Below are positions 6,428 through 8,096 of a DNA stretch of 8,096 bases, in pieces. Under the pieces are notes generated by a model. That model was not told the DNA's origin, ran no database searches, and saw only the letters and a list, made by a program, of their open reading frames with translations. Position numbers and translations under genes: made by a program. Positions within the stretch are counted from its first letter, which is position 1, and every line of letters starts with the position of its first letter. The stretch comes from Clostridiales bacterium (GTDB lineage: Bacteria; Bacillota; Clostridia; Oscillospirales; Oscillospiraceae), in NCBI GenBank assembly GCA_019421975.1, contig JAHZEE010000059.1, positions 744-8,839 on the forward strand, in the 5' to 3' direction.

Positions 6428-7711
6428 CTACAGGCGCTCCAGGGTGTACATGGCATTCTGCACGGAGAAGCCCTGCACAAAGCTGCGCATGTCGTTCCAA
6501 TACCCCACGCCGCGCAGCCCATATTCCTCAATGAGCAGCAGCTTCGCCTGTGTACTGCGCGCATCCTCAAACCAGACCTCGTGGACCACCCCATCCTCAG
6601 GCTGGTAGAAGAAATACGGCGTCGCCGACGCCTCATCATACTGGATTTCGACCCCATACCGGACTGCCAGCTCCACCGCCATCTCATGGGAGATCACCCT
6701 GGCCCGGTTCCCGCCCGCCTCAAAGGGCAGCGTCCAGTCGTAGGCGTAATTCGGGAAGCCCAGGAAAATCTTCTCCGGCGGAATCTCCGTAATGGCATAG
6801 TCCAATACGCTGCGCACCGACTGCAGCGGCGAAACCGCCATGGGCGGCCCATAGCTGTAGCCCCACTCATAGGTCATGAGCAAAACGGCGTCCGCCTGCT
6901 CGCCCAGCAGCCGGTAATTGTGTCCCTCATACAGCACGCCCGGCTGGTCGGCATAGGTCTTGGGCGCCAGCGCAATAATCAGCGGAATACCCAGATCCTG
7001 CACCCGCGCTTTGAGCATGGCGGCAAACGACACATACGCCTCGGCATAGTCCGGTCCCACATACTCAAAGTCCAGATCGAGGCCCTGATAACCGCGTTGG
7101 ACGATCACCTGCACCACCTGATTTGCCAGACGCTGCTGCCGCTCCGGACTGGTCAGCAGCGTGGCCGCCCGCTCGCTGGAAAACGCCCCCGTCTCCGTCA
7201 TAGTGGACAGGTGCATCCACGGGGCGCAGTCGTACTGCCGCGCCAGAGAGATCAGGGCCTGGTCGTCCAGCGGAAGCAGCTCAAGAGAGGCGTTGAGGCC
7301 ATAGCTGAAGGGCGCCAGCGCCGACTGATAGGGCAGAATCCCGGAGAGGATCCGTGTATCCACCCAGGGATAGGCATAGCCGTAGGCCTGGATGGACCGG
7401 AGCGGCTCTGTCTGCAGGGAGATCACCAGAACCTGCCCTGGGTAGAGCCGGTTCATGCCGCCCTGCAGGTTTGGGTTGTTCTGCAGCAGCTGGATGGGCG
7501 AAACGCCGAACCGCCCTGCGATGCTGTAGAGGGAGTCTCCCTCCTGTACGGTGTACAGCTCCTCAGGCTTGAGGATCACCAAGCTCTGCCCAACTGCCAG
7601 CGTATAGGGCGCCGACAGGTTGTTATACCGGGCAATTAGTCCGGGTGAGACGCCATAGAGCTCACCGATTGCGTAGAGCGTTTGTCCCGCTGTGACCACA
7701 TGGATGGTCAT
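6428..7711 (-). CDS. yaaH: LysM-LysM-GH18 spore peptidoglycan hydrolase (YaaH/SleL type)
   Basis: Predicted N-acetylglucosaminidase that cleaves cortex fragments during spore germination. The 427 residues match, to my memory, the length of Bacillus YaaH. Two LysM domains lie at about 2-47 (HVVTAGQTLYAIGELYGVS) and 52-98 (YTVQEGDSLYSIAGRFGVS), followed by a GH18 barrel (about 105-425). The catalytic strand is GLDLDFEYV, with E216 the likely acid and D212/D214 before it. LLMTYEWGYSYG (277-288) and GVGYWNDM (401-408) are typical of this subgroup. There is no signal peptide: the protein opens directly with LysM, as expected for a mother-cell product targeted to the forming spore coat/cortex. Start: ATG at 7711 has GGTGAT (7720-7715) three bases upstream, an excellent ribosome site. 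It stands alone, convergent with ricT and sharing its terminator. A vegetative or general GH18 role is less likely. Confidence 0.9.
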   Translation of the reverse strand: MTIHVVTAGQTLYAIGELYGVSPGLIARYNNLSAPYTLAVGQSLVILKPEELYTVQEGDSLYSIAGRFGVSPIQLLQNNPNLQGGMNRLYPGQVLVISLQTEPLRSIQAYGYAYPWVDTRILSGILPYQSALAPFSYGLNASLELLPLDDQALISLARQYDCAPWMHLSTMTETGAFSSERAATLLTSPERQQRLANQVVQVIVQRGYQGLDLDFEYVGPDYAEAYVSFAAMLKARVQDLGIPLIIALAPKTYADQPGVLYEGHNYRLLGEQADAVLLMTYEWGYSYGPPMAVSPLQSVRSVLDYAITEIPPEKIFLGFPNYAYDWTLPFEAGGNRARVISHEMAVELAVRYGVEIQYDEASATPYFFYQPEDGVVHEVWFEDARSTQAKLLLIEEYGLRGVGYWNDMRSFVQGFSVQNAMYTLERL

Positions 7712-7795
7712 TCCATCACCCCCATCTCATCCTATGCAGATTAAACTTAAAAATCCCATCCTTTTGTGGAAAGGGCAGCTGTGTCTAAGTCCGCG
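7712..7795. promoter_or_regulatory. Upstream region of the yaaH-like gene
   Basis: This AT-richer stretch must hold the promoter of the leftward gene. No strong sigma-A promoter is visible. On the minus strand CATAGGAT (7736-7729) matches 6 of 8 positions of the sigma-E -10 consensus CATACAAT as I remember it, but no convincing -35 accompanies it. The Bacillus yaaH gene is reported to be sigma-E dependent, so a sporulation sigma is expected. No coding potential here. Confidence 0.3.
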
Positions 7796-7830
7796 CCACC
7801 TCTCCGTCATGGCGAAGCCGACGGAGAGGT
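7796..7830. repeat. Short palindromic unit related to the adjacent composite repeat
   Basis: ACCTCTCCGTC (7798-7808) pairs perfectly with 7820-7830, and GGC-GAA-GCC in the loop adds three more pairs across an AT bulge. Its first 18 bases (7796-7813, CCACCTCTCCGTCATGGC) recur identically at 7857-7874 inside the larger element, so the two are related copies in direct orientation 61 bp apart. No T-run follows on either strand, so it is not a classical terminator. Confidence 0.75.
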
Positions 7831-7841
7831 ATCCGTTGTGG

Positions 7842-7990
7842 GGAGGTGCGGAGGGACCACCTCTCCGTCATGGCTGACGCCATGCCACCTCCCCTCAAGG
7901 GGAGGCTTGTAGGGGTGCTCCGTAGCCGGAAAGGCTCCCCTTGAGGGGAGCTGTCAGCGTTAGCTGACTGAGAGGTGTCTCCGCACCTCC
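7842..7990. repeat. 149-bp nested palindromic element, MITE-like, with 12-bp terminal inverted repeats
   Basis: Perfect 12-bp ends (GGAGGTGCGGAG at 7842-7853, complement at 7979-7990) enclose an 8-bp pair (7858-7865 with 7970-7977). Each half then has a small local hairpin (7869-7874/7879-7884, loop TGAC; 7953-7958/7963-7968, loop GTTA). The core is a 16-bp inverted pair (7889-7904 with 7935-7950) that extends by three more pairs past a single G-G mismatch. Each core arm is itself a palindrome (CTCCCC-TTGA-GGGGAG on the right). There is no open frame of interest and no clear target-site duplication. It resembles non-autonomous mobile or REP-type repeats that I recall as frequent in gut Clostridia; that family link is memory, not a search. 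Confidence 0.75.
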
Positions 7991-8001
7991 ATATACGAAA
8001 A

Positions 8002-8030
8002 GGCCCACCTGCTTTCATAGCAGGTGGGCC
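8002..8030 (-). terminator. Terminator of the minus-strand gene entering from the right edge
   Basis: A perfect 12-bp stem (GGCCCACCTGCT at 8002-8013, complement at 8019-8030) has a 5-nt loop. On the minus strand it is followed directly by TTTTCG; on the plus strand the nearest T-run is six bases away. It lies 10 nt after the minus-strand stop codon at 8042-8040, which fits termination of that gene. Confidence 0.8.
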
Positions 8031-8039
8031 TCGCTATTT

Positions 8040-8096
8040 TCAAAACTCCATCACCAAAGTTGCAGGGTCAATCCTCCAAACGATCTTCCCCTTCTC
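8040..8096 (-). CDS. C-terminal end of an unidentified protein, cut by window edge
   Basis: Reading leftward from the edge, 18 codons give EKGKIVWRIDPATLVMEF and then TGA (8042-8040), followed 10 nt later by a strong terminator in the same orientation. The mix of residues looks like real protein, but no family can be assigned from so short a tail. Too short to prove coding; the terminator placement is the main support. Confidence 0.5.
   Translation of the reverse strand, partial: EKGKIVWRIDPATLVMEF

Noticed and set aside
6422..7639. 405-residue plus-strand frame opposite the LysM-GH18 gene
   Set aside because: Antisense shadow; the opposite strand encodes a complete YaaH-type protein with a perfect ribosome site.
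7796..7990. CRISPR array
   Set aside because: Only two copies of an 18-bp sequence, with unequal downstream structure and no spacer series; the symmetry is that of nested inverted repeats.
7692..8018. Small frames on both strands within the right-hand repeat region
   Set aside because: They are translations of palindromic repeat DNA, lack ribosome sites and change with each hairpin arm; I believe such repeat-derived peptides are often mis-annotated.

Overview
The window is GC-rich chromosomal DNA from what is most likely a spore-forming, anaerobic gut Clostridium-class Firmicute (Oscillospiraceae/Ruminococcaceae-like). The case rests on a holB-ricT pair (a Firmicute signature), a LysM-GH18 spore-cortex hydrolase with no signal peptide, strong Shine-Dalgarno sites (AGGAGG, GGTGAT), sigma-A promoters with TATAAT boxes, and a palindromic intergenic repeat of a style I recall from gut Clostridia. 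No species can be named from the sequence alone.

Layout, left to right. (1) 2-1018 (+): the C-terminal five-sixths of an acetyl-CoA acetyltransferase (thiolase), closed by a 16-bp perfect terminator hairpin. (2) 1121-2695 (-): a YtcJ-type metal-dependent amidohydrolase convergent with the thiolase; its stop codon lies in the thiolase terminator's T-tract. (3) 2814-3812 (+): a WYL-domain transcriptional regulator divergent from the amidohydrolase. The 118-bp gap between their starts carries two back-to-back promoters, with a tandem GGATTT repeat exactly between the two -35 boxes. (4) 3910-4860 and 4891-6195 (+): the DNA polymerase III delta' subunit (holB) and the PSP1-domain protein RicT (YaaT), probably one transcript from a TATAAT promoter at about 3847-3876. 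RicT carries a long Arg/Pro-rich tail. (5) 6202-6226: a bidirectional terminator shared by ricT and the convergent gene (6). (6) 6428-7711 (-): a YaaH/SleL-type protein with two LysM domains and a GH18 domain. (7) 7712-8039: a 328-bp non-coding gap with a nested, MITE-like palindromic repeat (7796-7990) and a 12-bp terminator hairpin. (8) 8040-8096 (-): the last 18 codons of an unidentified gene.

How the genes relate: holB and ricT are a conserved housekeeping pair (clamp loader; RNase Y specificity factor). The amidohydrolase and WYL regulator look like a regulator-target pair. The LysM-GH18 enzyme probably acts on spore cortex at germination. I found no CRISPR array, tRNA, rRNA, transposase, phage gene or obvious defence system, and most of the window is ordinary core genome. 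The least explained structures are the composite palindromic repeat near the right end and the shared regulatory region between the amidohydrolase and WYL genes.
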